From Chromera velia (taxonomy: Eukaryota > Sar > Chromeraceae), in assembly GCA_018398765.1 (NCBI GenBank), contig JAHBMJ010004573.1, positions 1 to 35,049 of the forward strand: DNA of 35,049 nt. The letters run 5' to 3'. Under the pieces are notes generated by a model. It was not told the DNA's origin. It worked only from the letters and a program-made list of their open reading frames with translations, and did not search any database. The position numbers and the translations under genes were made by a program. Positions 1-10,898 of the stretch are shown here, piece after piece (within the stretch, counting starts at the first letter, position 1; every line of letters begins with the position of its first letter).

Positions 1-780
1 TATAACTGAAAAGAATGAAGCGGGATCTTTTAATTTCTTCCTTGCTTTCTGACAGATGCCTCAGCCTGCAAAAGCATATAATCAAATTTCTACCGTACAG
101 CCGAATATTCGGATTAGGATGCGTGCGTCAGTCAAGCGTGGCAGCCCGCGCGGGCCGGTTGGGGCAGGCCGTGGCACAGACGCACGTACGTACGGCGCGG
201 CACTGCATGCCACGCGCGGCATGCACGCAGACCCGCCGGCCCGGCCTGCCACTGTGCTACAACACTTCCAACCTTCACTTTTATACACTCCGGACTCTAA
301 TTTAAAACCTTTAAAAACAACAAAAGAATCGCTAAAGATACACTTAAACGATTTTGAATATGTTTAAACTAGTTTAAACTGTTTGTATATTTAAAAAAAT
401 TTTGGAGTCGGAATTAGTGTTCGAGTCGGTCTAGTCCCATTTTCACATGGACTCACGGAACTGCAGACTCACCGGAAGAATGACGAAACCAACCCTAGCT
501 CTTCAGCAAAGCCGCCTTAATTCCGGTGCTCCCCGCCGCCGCCTTAATTGCATGCATGACAGGCACGTGCGTTGACGCACAAAACACGCACGCCGCGCGG
601 TCAAATACAATATATTTTTTTCTCTCACTAAACCCAATTAATTTAAAAACAGGAAATCGTACTGTTTGATCGCTTAAAACAAAGAGTTTTAAGCTTTTAA
701 ATATTGTTTACTGCCTAAAAAAACTTGAGAGGTATGGTTGTTTTGGAGACCGTTTTACTGTTGGAGACCGTTCGGGATAG
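1..780. other. Intergenic, no gene recognised
   Basis: No reading frame here looks coding: the overlapping open frames at 15-367 come from GC-rich, CpG-rich sequence open on both strands. A short perfect inverted repeat, GCATGCC..GGCATGC, lies near 205-224. From about 290 the sequence becomes AT-rich. A 12-base word TTGGAGACCGTT occurs twice at about 743-772, just before the first exon of the next gene. The last two bases of this stretch (779-780, AG) could be a splice acceptor. Confidence 0.5.
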
Positions 781-2027
781 ATTTGTCTTCGAGCTGTGCC
801 ACCATCCGTTGCATCCCTTACAGTGGTGATTGATTTCCGCGGGGAGGGTGAGGAGGCATGGGAGGTGTCTACCTTCTCTGGTCTTAGTCTGGCGATATCG
901 TCTCTCTGTGGATTGAGAGAATTGAAAATAGATGAGGAGGGTCAGTGGTACAGACAGGCATTGCAGGACCTAGCTCACCTGTTTTCCGTTCTGCCCTCTT
1001 CTCTGGAGGTTACAAAGTTCAAGGGAGTCTGGCAGTACCCACCCCACTGTCAGGTCGGTTAATTTGGGTAGACGTCGGGGGGCTTGGGGGTGCCGTGACC
1101 CCCGATCTGCCCCCGTTCGCTGCCGATGCCTGTGATCAGATGATTGCAGCATTACCCAAAACTCTTGAGAGTGTGTGCCTGATGCCAAAAGAGGCTTCAG
1201 ATAGAGACAGGTTCTATTGGAAGGTAAGGTTTCACCACTAGAATTCCATGCTCTTCTCCCTCTCCCATCTCTGCTGGGAGGGTCGTTTGTCTCGTCTGAG
1301 ACTCTTTTCCATCTATCTGCAGGTCCACACTCTCAGAGACCCCGACAACAGCCGAGCGTTCTGTGAGGGCCTTGCCGGGGTAGTTGCCCTGAGAAGGGTG
1401 AAGTTGGAGATGGTGCACAATGAGAGTGATGTACTGATAGCAGCTTTGAGGGAGAGAATGCAGGGGGAGGCGTTTCCTAACTTGAAAGAGATAGACCTCA
1501 GCTGTGAGTTTGAAAAACCCCACAGACATGATGACCCACCCATTCTCGTACAGCAACTGCAGAATCTGATCCTAGCCCTGCCCCCCTCCCTGGAGCTGCT
1601 TTCTGTATGGGGAGGGCAGTTTGAGGCATTGTGCTGTTTGATGATACGGAAACTAACTGGGGTTGCGCCACCGCCAGAAGAGATGGAGGGGGGTCAGACT
1701 GGGCAGGGAGAAGGGGGGGTGGAGACTGCAGGTGAGGTAGTGAGTCCCTTAAGGGCGTTAAAAACTCTCAAGCTCAAGGCGTGTGGAGATATGATAGATG
1801 GCGACTCCACAAAAACTTTTCTCTTAGCCTTTCCCCCCTCATTAGAAGAGTTGAGCTTCAAACACACGAACATGTCCGAAACATCTGATTCAGCGGCTGT
1901 CCTTACAGAATTTTCTTACTCCACAGGGAATGTCGACCACTCCCTCCACTCTCTTTCTCTTCCGCGTCTTCCTAAAGAGAGCAAAGCCGACTTCTGCCCT
2001 GAGACGGTCGGCCTAAAGGACTCATAA
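781..2027 (+). CDS. Leucine-rich-repeat-like protein, 3' part of gene (3 exons visible)
   Basis: I read three exons: 781-1053, 1140-1223 and 1323-2027. The introns are 1054-1139 (86 nt, CAG|GTCGGT to ATCAG) and 1224-1322 (99 nt, AAG|GTAAGG to CTGCAG), both phase 0. No ATG follows the in-frame stop at 778-780, so the 5' exons are missing or the first visible exon starts at an acceptor near 780. The protein carries degenerate leucine-rich units built around a pattern like LPPSLEELSF: VLPSSLEVTKF, ALPKTLESVCL, ALPPSLELLSV and AFPPSLEELSF. The middle exon is exactly 28 codons, close to one repeat unit. Such repeats usually mediate protein binding; no partner or catalytic domain is visible. The frame stops at TAA 2025-2027 but stays open beyond it into the 84-bp repeat, so the true C-terminus is uncertain. 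It could be a decaying member of an expanded family. Confidence 0.6.
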
Positions 2028-2054
2028 GACCCCCCCCACAACGTCTCAGTCATA

Positions 2055-2690
2055 GTGCCACCTTTTCCAATCCTACCCCTACTTGCAGCGACACTGCAGC
2101 AGCCTAGACAGCAGCAACAGCAGCAACTCTTCCCCCCCACACTCCCAGGAATGCCCGCACCGGCAATCTTACCCCTACTTGCAGCGACACTGCAGCAACA
2201 ACAGCAGCAACTCTTCCCCCCCACACTCCTAGGAATGCCCGTACCGGCAATCCTACCCCTACTTGCACCGATACTGCAGCTACAACAGCAGTAACTCTTC
2301 CCCCCCACACTCCCAAGAATGCCCGCACCGGCAATCCCACCCCTACTTGCAGCGACACTGCAGCAACAACAGCAGCAACTCTTCGGAATCCCCCCCACAC
2401 TCGCAGGAATGCCCGCACCAGCAATCCTACCCCTACTTGCAGCGACACTGCAGAAGCCTAGGCAGCAACTCTTCCCCCCCACACTCGCAGGAATGCCCAC
2501 ACCGGCAATCCTACCCCTACTTGCAGCGACACTGCAGCAGCAACAGCAGCAACTCTTTCCTTACATACTCGCAGGAATGCCCGCACTGGCAATCCCACCC
2601 CCACTTGCAGCGACACTGCAGGAAGCACAGCAGTAACTCTCCCGCCCCACACTCCCAGGAATGCCCACACCGGCAGAGACGGCATTGCTC
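2055..2690 (+). repeat. 84-bp tandem minisatellite, about 7 copies, frame-preserving
   Basis: The landmark [CT]AACTCTTCC recurs at 2124, 2208, 2292, 2376, 2466, 2550 and 2634, that is every 84 bp with one 90-bp step caused by a 6-bp insertion. Both lengths are multiples of three. In the frame of the upstream gene each unit reads as a Pro/Leu/Gln-rich 28-mer containing LFPPTL, GMPAPAILPLLAATLQ and a run of Gln. TAA replaces CAA at 2292 and 2634. Because the period is a multiple of three, most other frames are also long and open, so open frames on either strand here are not evidence of genes by themselves. From 2691 to 2971 the sequence is GC-rich, with no recognised feature. Confidence 0.85.
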
Positions 2691-3271
2691 TTTCAATAGT
2701 TGTTCACCAGTCTGCAGTAGCAGCATCAGCAGTGGCAACAGCAGCAGCAACAACTGACACCCCCCGTGCCCCAACCGACACTGCAACCGATATCAGTGTC
2801 CCCTCCTATGGAGCCATCAACTGAAGGCCCTGGTGCCCCCAGTAGCCATTCGCCACAGTTAGACCCGCAGTGACAGAAGCAAGAGTTGCAGTTATTCATA
2901 TTCGTATTCATCTCTGGCGTTCTTGGTATTACCTAGTACTCAGACAAAATAGGTCTGCCAATGGAAAAGAGCTGGTACATAGAGATTATAGCTATTGTAT
3001 CGTATCGGTATCGAATCGGTATCGTATTGGAATTTAAGGTTCCAAAAAAAGGGGGTATCGTCGATAATTTCGATACTGACATAACATTTTTAGCATACAA
3101 GGCTAAAACCTAGTACAAACGGTATCATTCGTAAAACTGTAAACTTTTTATAAAAATTTTATGTTTTTAAAGAGTCAACTTTACTTAGAAAATGGGCTCC
3201 AAAATGTTTAGAAGGCCAAATTATAAGGGGGGCTTCGCCCCCTTAACCCCCCTTTTAAAGAGAGTCAACGC

Positions 3272-3850
3272 CTAGGGGGGGGCATTTCAGCCGGTTACAC
3301 CATAGTTACTGACCCTACACCTCCCTTTTATAACGTATGAGATGTAACCATCAGTCAAAAGTGGTGCCAATCGATTAGTTACGTTTGGTTACTCATAAAA
3401 CTGGCTTCAAGATTGTTAAACAATTCAGGTTATGGTTAAAAATGATGAAAAATGATGTGTCACACTCACTTTGCCCCCAAACTCCCCGTAACCGGGTAAC
3501 CCATAACCTTTTTTAACCCCCCCCCAAAATGAAGTAACCTCCTTCACAAAGTATTCAAACGTGTTCTAAACATCATTTTGAATGTTTTTAAAAATTGAAA
3601 ATTTGGTTGGTTACCAAGGTTAAAATGCTCGTAACCGGGTAACCTGTAACCTCTTTGTATGACAAAGATAAAAAGGGGGTAATCCAAAGTAACCACGTAG
3701 CCTACACTTCAAAAACATCAGATTTTGATGTAACTTGACCAGGCAGAGCTCCAGGTTGCCGGACTGGCTCACAAAAATCTGTTTTTGTTCATATTTTATG
3801 TCATTCTGGGCTCAAAATCTACCATAACCTTCCAGAGTGCCCCCCCCTAG
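3272..3850. mobile_element. MITE-like element with CTAGGG termini, nested in the hAT-like element
   Basis: The 13-bp terminal inverted repeats are perfect: CTA, eight G, CA at the left, and its reverse complement at the right. They are flanked by an exact 8-bp target duplication, GTCAACGC (3264-3271 and 3851-3858). The 579-bp interior codes for nothing. It holds about a dozen copies of GGTTAC/GTAACC in both orientations, several paired as GTAACCGGGTAAC. An 8-bp duplication fits hAT or Mutator-type elements. The CTAGGG terminus is shared with the larger elements at 4237-5963 and 14810-16219. Confidence 0.75.
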
Positions 3851-4236
3851 GTCAACGCATCATGAGATTGAGAATGACTTCATCAACATGTCGTTTCTGC
3901 AAATCTTATGCCAGACACAAACTGTTAGACTCGATTTTATTCTGATACGTGTGCCAAAATGACCCAAATGGCATTGCAAGTGAATGCACACAAAATTTAC
4001 AGCAAAACGCAGACATCCACATGCTATTCTGCACTCACGAAAGAACCATGTAGATTTGCAGCACAAAGAAGAAAGAAAAACCAAGCTACACAGCAAGCAG
4101 CTTAGATTGGACTCTCTTAAACAACATGATGGTTGATACTCAGTGAGCGGAGTGAAGAAGAAATTGAGGTCAAAGGTCTAATAGTGTGTAGCGCTCTGTA
4201 TGTTTATCTGTATGTGTGTGCATCTCCATAAAAATC

Positions 4237-5963
4237 CTAGGGCATGACACTAAAAAATAAAAAAAATAAAAATTAATTATAATCTCCCTCCCCTAGGGTT
4301 TTAAACAAAAACCTACACTCTAAAAGTATATTTTTTGTGATTTTGAGCCAAAAAGAACCACATTGCAACATAAATAGAGTTACTAGCTTGTAAATCTTTT
4401 CAGTTTTGGCAAGAAAACTGCTAGGTGCCAGGTAAAGTTTCAAAATGTCTAGAAGGGTGGTTCAGGAACTCAAAACAGAACTCACCTGAACTTGCTGGAA
4501 CCGACAAGAACCAACTTTCTGTGCACTTTCTATGCATTTAGCTGTCGTCAGACTGCTCTTCTGACTCTTGAAAGGCTGTTTCAAGACGTGCAAGCTCTTC
4601 AGTCTCAACTTTCAGACCATCTTTAACCACAACTGCCTCATGAACCAAAAAAAAAATGCCACTGATCGGAATGTCATCTAATTGAGGCATACATGAACGG
4701 CGCATTATCAAAGGAGAAAAAACAACAGCATTGGAATTTTTACTCGCTGAAATGGCAGTCGATTCATATGAAATCACACAGGCAGACAGATGTTTGTTTT
4801 CGATAATGTGTGCAACTCGAGACAACCCAATACTCCTCCCTTTTTTCGTAACAGGATGTTTATCACTTGGGTCAACTAGGTCAATGACTTTTGAAATATA
4901 CCATTCATTCCTGTCTCTCCCTTCCCACTTGTATGCAACGATATCACCAATGCCGATGCTGTATTCACCTCTATAAGGCACAGCATGCTTCAAGAGAGGA
5001 CGTCTTGTGATTCGAGTTTGTCTATCTACTGCCAACTTTTCATCTCTTAGAAGCATGCAAACAGAAGACAATAAAATGCATCCGCGATGAGGATGTAGAA
5101 CGCTCACTCTTCCGTTTCTCTTTCCTTCTTTCTATTCTTCTGAAGTCGGAGTCTGACTTTCAATCTGCTCTGGAGTCGGAGTTGGAGGATGTACTTAAAG
5201 ATAACACCAAGAGCCACGGTAAGTGAAGTTTGTTTCTCTCAGTTTCTCTCTTTTGTTTATGTATTAAGAGGGCATCAGAGGCAAGAAATTGTTTTCTGCA
5301 TCTCTCACTGTCTTATGACAAGCCGTTCTTCATCTGCTTTTGCTTTTGACGAAGCTTAGCCCTTCATTCATTTTGTGTCCGCCTCATCACATACATGCCC
5401 CTTTGTTGTGTCGATCATTAACAAAAGATGGATCCCTATTGCCCTGGGCTAAGCCCCCGCCTCGTTCCATCTGTCTGGCCATTGTTTTTGCATTTGCGCA
5501 GGGGCCGGTTTGATTCATTCTGCTTCATTTAACCGTTTGAGACTGACTGAGATCATTTATGTTATTTGTCTGGTCATGTATGACTCTGATTGACCGCCAT
5601 ACATGAGTCTGATCGATCATGGAGAGCTAAATCATCAGTTGAGAGCTTGGTTTGGATGGTTCAAGCCCGGTTCTCACGGTTTTGATTGGGTTCCTTCTGG
5701 TTCAGAAAAGTTCCAATAGTTCTTGTCTCTGTTCATTCGGTTCATGAATCAATGACCAGAACCGGAAGTAACACGGACCTCAGAACTAACTGTAACCACT
5801 TAGAACTTACTTGAACCTTAGACCTATACTCTAATTAGTGGTTTTTTAGGGTTTTTTTGCTTTTTAAAGTTTGTAAATTGGGTTAAAGTTTTATTTTTTT
5901 ATCAAAAAAGTTGTAGGAACCACACATGTAGTTAGAGATCGTCCGTAGAGTATCATACCCTAG
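4237..5963. mobile_element. Mutator-like element, copy 1 (1,727 bp), carries one gene
   Basis: The element starts CTAGGGCATGACAC and ends GTATCATACCCTAG. It is flanked by an 8-bp direct repeat, TAAAAATC (4229-4236 and 5964-5971). It is closely similar along its whole length to 14810-16219, which lacks about 308 bp of this copy (4881-5188). It encodes a protein on the minus strand (4538-5107). It sits inside the hAT-like element, so it inserted later. Duplications of 8-9 bp with short terminal repeats and a carried gene suggest a Mutator/Pack-type non-autonomous element; no transposase is present. Confidence 0.8.
4538..5107 (-). CDS. Element-borne protein with a BAH/chromo-like segment, function unknown
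   Basis: The frame of up to 189 codons ends at 4538. The first codon of the open stretch is GTG; the first in-frame ATG is near residue 18 (MLLRDEKLAVDRQ), so the start is uncertain and an upstream exon is possible. The segment GIGDIVAYKWEGRDRNEWYI resembles the GDxVxVxWEG core of BAH or chromo/Tudor-type barrels. The C-terminus is acidic (EEQSDDS). A shortened version with many conservative substitutions is kept in the second element copy at 15141-15473, which suggests the gene belongs to the element family rather than being chance sequence. It might be a captured host fragment or an accessory protein; no nuclease or transposase motif is visible. Confidence 0.5.
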   Translation of the reverse strand: MSVLHPHRGCILLSSVCMLLRDEKLAVDRQTRITRRPLLKHAVPYRGEYSIGIGDIVAYKWEGRDRNEWYISKVIDLVDPSDKHPVTKKGRSIGLSRVAHIIENKHLSACVISYESTAISASKNSNAVVFSPLIMRRSCMPQLDDIPISGIFFLVHEAVVVKDGLKVETEELARLETAFQESEEQSDDS

Positions 5964-7205
5964 TAAAAATCAACCAATACGCAAAACGGCCAGCTGAGAC
6001 TTCAAAACTGCAATAATTTGGCGGAATTATACATCCATGATGAGACACTCCTTAGCTTTCTAGACTTTGAGGAAGCCCTCTCCTTCCTCTGCGGAGCGGG
6101 CACAAGTGACAAACTTACCAGTCATTCCAGGGAGCGCAAATCCAGTTCCGGAAAAACGAAAACAGCACTGCTTACGGTATTAGGAGTTCCTTCTGCACAA
6201 GTGAAAGTATGAAAGAGACCAAGACAAACACGTTGGACTATAAAGGTTCCCACAGGGAAACAGATAGACGGTCCTGGTGTGTGTTTTGTGATTCAAAGGG
6301 TGTGAAGATCGAACCGTTGCTGGAAGCTAGGTCATTGTATGACAACGTCGAAAAACGAACAGCAAGTCACTAAGTAGCAAGATTTTGTAAAAGATGAGGT
6401 CATCAGAGGTATGTTCAGTGGTTGAACATCAATAATAAAGTGGCAAGCTTCAATGGCAGAGTATGGATGTCACCGAATGATAGTGACCTCACTCGTGACT
6501 GACCTTTCCAAATCTCAGTTCGCCCATGTTGATATCCTGGTCGATCCGGTCACTCCTGAAGCTCCAAGACAGCATAACAAGAAGAGACAACACTGTGGAA
6601 AGACGATTCTTAAGATTACTGTCCTTAAGCTGTTTGGACGTTGGTCAGTGAGCCAACTCTGATAGGGCAACAACGGGTTAAGCAACTCTGCATGCTGAGG
6701 AGACGAAATTTCTATCCGCCTGACGTTTATAATATGCCCACACCTTAGCTTGTTTTTTCCCTTTCTGGTTGTTATGATGCTTTGATTGTCCAGAAGCGGT
6801 TTTGTTCAGAAAACGGAAATGGTGAAGCCCTGTTAGATCGGATGCAGTGTACAATGTCATACAGTCTTGTCTTGAAGCCATTGAAGTCAGGCTGTTCTGG
6901 CTGCATGCTGAGGCTGAATTCAGTGTACGTTGGAACCGGTTCCGCATGTGTTCATCCATGTGTGGAGCTGGTTGGGGACGGTATACGTTGTTACTGGGCT
7001 AGGCCGCGCCCGCGGTCTTCGAGCACCGAGGCCCGGTCCGGCACGCGCCTTACTACATATTAACTCAGCTAGTCCTTCACAAGCTCTAAGCAGGCCGATA
7101 CTAACTGATACTTGGCCGCTCGAGAAAGATTCTGAACCGATAGTCGATACTTCGATACCGATACCGATACGATACGATACGATATCGATACGATAGCTAT
7201 CCCTA
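5964..7205. other. Right part of the hAT-like element, degenerate interior
   Basis: No intact gene is seen. Short open frames occur at 6453-6662 (+, ATG start, 69 aa) and 6678-6959 (-, ATG start, 93 aa). The minus frame has a basic stretch followed by KVWAYYKR, which is faintly like the start of the BED-type zinc finger that opens many hAT transposases. This is too short and poor to call. The subterminal region 7140-7195 is made of GATACG/GATACC words. Confidence 0.35.
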
Positions 7206-7975
7206 CTGGTGCATCTGTTGTGTTTCTGCGTTCACTGCGCTTCCGGTTACATTATATGATAGAACTTGTTATGTACAGTCGTAGATTTTGTTTAATTATT
7301 TTTTTAATTTGTTGGAAAATCACGTGGTTTCAACACTGGTTTTCTCTTCGTTTCACGATTCAGAACTTGAATACGTAAATATTAGGTTAATATTCCATAC
7401 ATATAGTAATAATACAATGAATATAAATCTGAATTTCTCTGTTTCTGTTAACTTTCTGAACAAAAACCATATATGTTAACTGTAGTATCAACTGAATATG
7501 TCAATTAATCCTTCTTAGTTTCCTATAATGACTCGGATCGAATAGGATCGATTCGATCGAATTTGTTGAAAAAAATCTTAAAAATTGAACTTGTACTAGA
7601 ACTTGTATAATTTTTCTAAAACCTCTCTCATCTATATTTCTAGAATATATATGAACTAAATATTGGACTTTATATTACTTTATATATTTTAAGTGCCCAT
7701 CATCATGATAGCCGAAATATTACACATATATATAGAATGCTAAATAGATCGCTAGATAGATCGAATGTCACCACTGGCAGTGGCCTAGCCACTGATGATG
7801 ATGATGATGATGATGATAAGGTGACTTAACCCGCCAGCCATCGTGTCCCAATAGCAAAGGGCAGTCTGTGAGCATTCATGTCATATTGCAAGCTAGGAGC
7901 ACGTTCACGAATGCTCACCTAAAGCGGCCGAACTTTAGGACTACTAGCTAGCAGAACACTGCTCCCCAAGATCGA
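7206..7975. other. AT-rich intergenic spacer
   Basis: The stretch contains no recognisable gene. It is strongly AT-rich at 7260-7750, then carries a (GAT)n tract at about 7795-7818 and a small palindromic run of GATCGAT words near 7546-7562. Confidence 0.5.
7795..7818 (+). repeat. (GAT)n microsatellite
   Basis: Eight consecutive GAT units are visible in the spacer downstream of the hypothetical gene at 7976-8752. A similar ATG/GAT tract recurs at 28730-28751. Confidence 0.9.
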
Positions 7976-8752
7976 TCAGTCCAGTCCTAGGCATGCAGCA
8001 ATGAGGGCACTGGCCTTTCGAGCGTCCCTCTGAAGAAGAAGCGAGAAGTACCGCCTTACTCGCTCCTCGGCTTGCCCCACCCCCCTTCCCCCTCGGGCTT
8101 CCTGTCTCTCTCCGTGCTCACACACTTCTTCTATCGACATACGCTCTAGTCGCCTATACCAGAGATCACTCAGTCTCCCCCGCGGCCCTTCCGTTCGGAC
8201 ACAAGTTCTCAGACGGTAAATCGGATCGTCAATCAATTTCTCCCAACTTTTCTCTTCACAGGCTTTGCAAATTGATTCAACCCTCCCCCCATGGTTTGCC
8301 CCCCTTCCAACAATGGCGCACAACAAAGGGTGGAAAACTGCCCCGGGAGAAGATAAGAACTGCTTGGGGAGAGATTCCGCCGAGGCAGACCATGAGCCCC
8401 CCCTCCCCTCCACCAAGCTTCCGAGAACCAATTTTACAAAGCGTTGGCTGCTACTATTCTCCTTCTGATATTCGGTCAGGCAAGCAAACGGAGGGAAAGA
8501 CACGTTCCCATGCATTCCTTATCTCCCCTGCCTCCCCCCTCTCCTTTCTGTGATGGAGACCGGGTTTACCCAGTCCCCCATCCATTCGTTCACCTCTCTG
8601 TTTCTCGCTCCCCTTCTCAGCTTGCTATCTGATGTTCTGAAATCGACCTCATCTGGTTCATCTTCCAAAAGGGCAGGACTGACGGGTTGCACAAGCTTCT
8701 TTGCAGACCCCGACCACGCCCTTAACTCCCCCCTCCTGTGGCATGCCCACAA
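7976..8752 (-). CDS. Hypothetical protein, two exons (weak prediction)
   Basis: On the minus strand, exon A ends at 8570 with donor TGG|GTAAAC. Exon B starts at 8464 after TATCAG and runs to the stop at 7976. The 105-nt intron 8465-8569 joins the two open frames in phase 0. Exon A is acidic then basic (LLEDEPDEVDFRTS, SKLRRGARNREVNEW). Exon B holds a Cys-containing segment (ICKACEEKSWEKL) and a Lys/Arg/Glu-rich C-terminus (YFSLLLQRDARKASAL) that could be helical. Exon A opens just after a stop at 8756-8758 with no ATG, so further 5' exons are likely if the gene is real. I recognise no family. The matching splice phases and the amino-acid composition argue for a gene; the low-complexity G-rich middle part argues for caution. 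Confidence 0.4.
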
Positions 8753-10154
8753 TGACTATAGTAAACATACTAGCATAACCATGTTTTATAATTTTTGTCA
8801 AGTGATTCATAGCTGAGATTTCGACACTATAGTTTCAACACTTTCATTGAAAGTTACCGTCAGAAATTGGATTTCACTAGGGATTTCATGTAAAGCATCA
8901 CAAAAGCAGGCGAGTACTGTGAGATCAGAAAGCCCGGCCGGCACGCAGCCTGACGTGGCGAAACTTGATCAGTCCAAATCACAACCATATGCTAGAACAA
9001 GTGCTACGAGGATCAGCACACGTCGATCGATCTGCGAGTGCATGGATGCATGAAGCGGTCTCGGTTAGTCGAAGCAACAATCAATGCGCGGTGCAACATC
9101 TGTTCAGATGGCTACCAGATTAAATCAAGAAAAAGAGGGGGAGGGAGAGAGTGAGCGCGCAGCCCAGTTGTGCGTGGGAGCCCGAGCCACCTGCAAAGCG
9201 CCTGGCAGCTCGCTGACGAGGAAGGAGACGCCCCATGTAAAGAGAGAGAGAGAGTCAAGTTGCGATGCGAGGAAAACTCCAACTAACCAACGGCAATTGC
9301 CCCGGGTTTTGGTAAATTAAGGAAGGAAGAAAGGAAAAAAGGCAAAAGGATCACGAGGCGGGAAAGGCCCGCCCCACTTCCCTTTTCCCATCTTCCCGAA
9401 CAGGTGCATGCAAGCACAAATACATGCAGACACAACAAGCTCATACGCTGGTGGAAAATCATGCAAAGCACACACGGCACCCAGAGGACGGTCACGAAGG
9501 CAAAATCTCCTCCTGAGGTTCACTGAGAAGGAAAGGAAACGCAACCGACCTGACGTTCTCACCGAAACGGAAACCAAAAATCAAATCAACCTCCAGTCCA
9601 TCAAATACAACCCTGACAGGCATATCTATCTGCCCATTAGACTGATCGGTCGAAACACAAAATCTGGCCACATGGGGTGGCCTTGACAAGATGTGCATGA
9701 AGGCATTTACAAAATAGAAAAGCTGCAACCGAATTCTTGCAGCACAGAAACCGGCTTTCGGCCAACCTTATCAGCAAAAAGAAAAGTGCCTACAAAATCC
9801 CACTTAAGCACAGGGCCTCTTGCCGTGCAACGAAAGGAAACCAAAAGAAAAATAGTTTCTGCATGGCGAGCTCATCACGATTGATTGACTTCTCTTTCAC
9901 AAATGGCAAAAGGAAAACGAGCGACGTGTCTGCATGCTCTTTTCCATGCGCAAAACAAAAACTCGCATGCTCTTGCGGCGACCGTTCTCGGACCTGATTA
10001 CTCTGGTCCCGTTTTACTTTTTTTCTGTCGTCAACCTTCGAGACCTCCCAACAAAAATGCATTCATAAAGTCATCAGGTTGGTCACAGAAAGAAAACCAC
10101 ATGAAAAGAAAAATAGAATTGTACATGTTTGAAGGCATCTTCTCCACCTTATGA
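8753..10154. other. Spacer between convergent-free minus-strand genes
   Basis: No gene is supported. Overlapping open frames on both strands at 9084-10062 have no family resemblance and no consistent splice sites. The segment includes purine-rich tracts (9129-9155, 9239-9256, 9320-9350). Its right end would contain the 3' untranslated region of the phosphoglycerate mutase gene, whose stop is at 10155-10157. Confidence 0.45.
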
Positions 10155-10491
10155 TCACACTGCAGAAACCTGAAGTAGTTTCTGCTCTTCTTCGTCTCCC
10201 CTTGACTCACTTACTTCCCCCCCCTCTCCTTCGACATTCAAATTCTCCTCATTCACAACTTCTCGCCTTTTCTTCTCAGGCATTCGGATGATCGGGTCAA
10301 ACGCAAAAGATCTCTTCCCATCAGCACTCACAAAACATTCCTCTGACTCCTCACCTTCCTCCCCCTGCATCCCCTCTGCACCCTCCCCACACGGCCGAAA
10401 AAGCACATCCCCTGCGGTACCGAAATTATACCGCTCCACAGGGTCGGGTGAGAGGCCGTCGTCAAGCAGCCTCACACACCTGCATGAAGCG

Positions 10492-10522
<31 letters not shown>

Positions 10523-10782
10523 AACGGTGCATGGACACCTTTTTGTACGTACTTCTGTTTCCGAAGACTGAATCCCGTATTATTCTTCTTCAACTGCCCC
10601 ATCGCAGACACTGCCATGGATGGCCGAGAAGAGCTTTAGGACGAGCATCAAAAGCGTGACTCTGCAAGAGCGCCTTTTTTGTCTGCTTCTCGGTCCCTCT
10701 CTTCCATATTTCCCTGACAGTCCATCAGTCTGCTTCATCGATGGAGCTCTTGAGATATTCAGTGAATGACTTTCCTGTGCAT

Positions 10783-10813
<31 letters not shown>

Positions 10814-10858
10814 GCGTGTGCGTGTGCGTGCGTGCGTAGGTTGTGTGTGTGTCTGTCT

Positions 10859-10898
<40 letters not shown>

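Larger units (their letters stand above)
2980..7205. mobile_element. hAT-like DNA transposon with two nested insertions
   Basis: The left end reads TAGAGATTATAGCTATTGTA and the reverse complement of the right end reads TAGGGATAGCTATCGTATCG. Both run into arrays of GTATCG/GATACG words at 2997-3030 and 7140-7195. The flanks are an 8-bp direct repeat with one mismatch: CTGGTACA (2972-2979) and CTGGTGCA (7206-7213). An 8-bp duplication, TAG-type termini and subterminal GTATCG arrays are typical of hAT elements. Removing the nested elements at 3272-3850 and 4237-5963 leaves about 1.9 kb, too short for an intact transposase of the usual 600-800 residues. No transposase is recognisable, so this is a non-autonomous or decayed copy. 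Confidence 0.65.

Noticed and set aside
1054-1071. An 18-nt intron (GTCGG..GGTAG), as in chlorarachniophyte nucleomorphs
   Set aside because: Removing it leaves the reading frame blocked downstream; the 86-nt intron 1054-1139 restores a sensible leucine-rich frame.
1916-2500. Long minus-strand frame of 194 codons, Cys/Gly-rich
   Set aside because: It lies over the 84-bp minisatellite, whose triplet period keeps most frames open; the start is not supported and no family is recognisable.
2025-2694. Use of TAA as glutamine, as in some ciliates
   Set aside because: CAA-to-TAA changes in the repeat suggest it, but other genes in the window end at ordinary TAA, TAG and TGA codons, so decay of the repeat is simpler.
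2263-2757. Plus-strand frame of 164 codons, His/Ser/Cys-rich (SQECPHRQS)
   Set aside because: Same minisatellite in another frame; it begins at TTG and has no independent support.
6678-6959. BED-finger start of a hAT transposase
   Set aside because: Only KVWAYYKR after a basic stretch recalls it; the Cys/His pattern is incomplete, so it is mentioned as a weak hint and not called.
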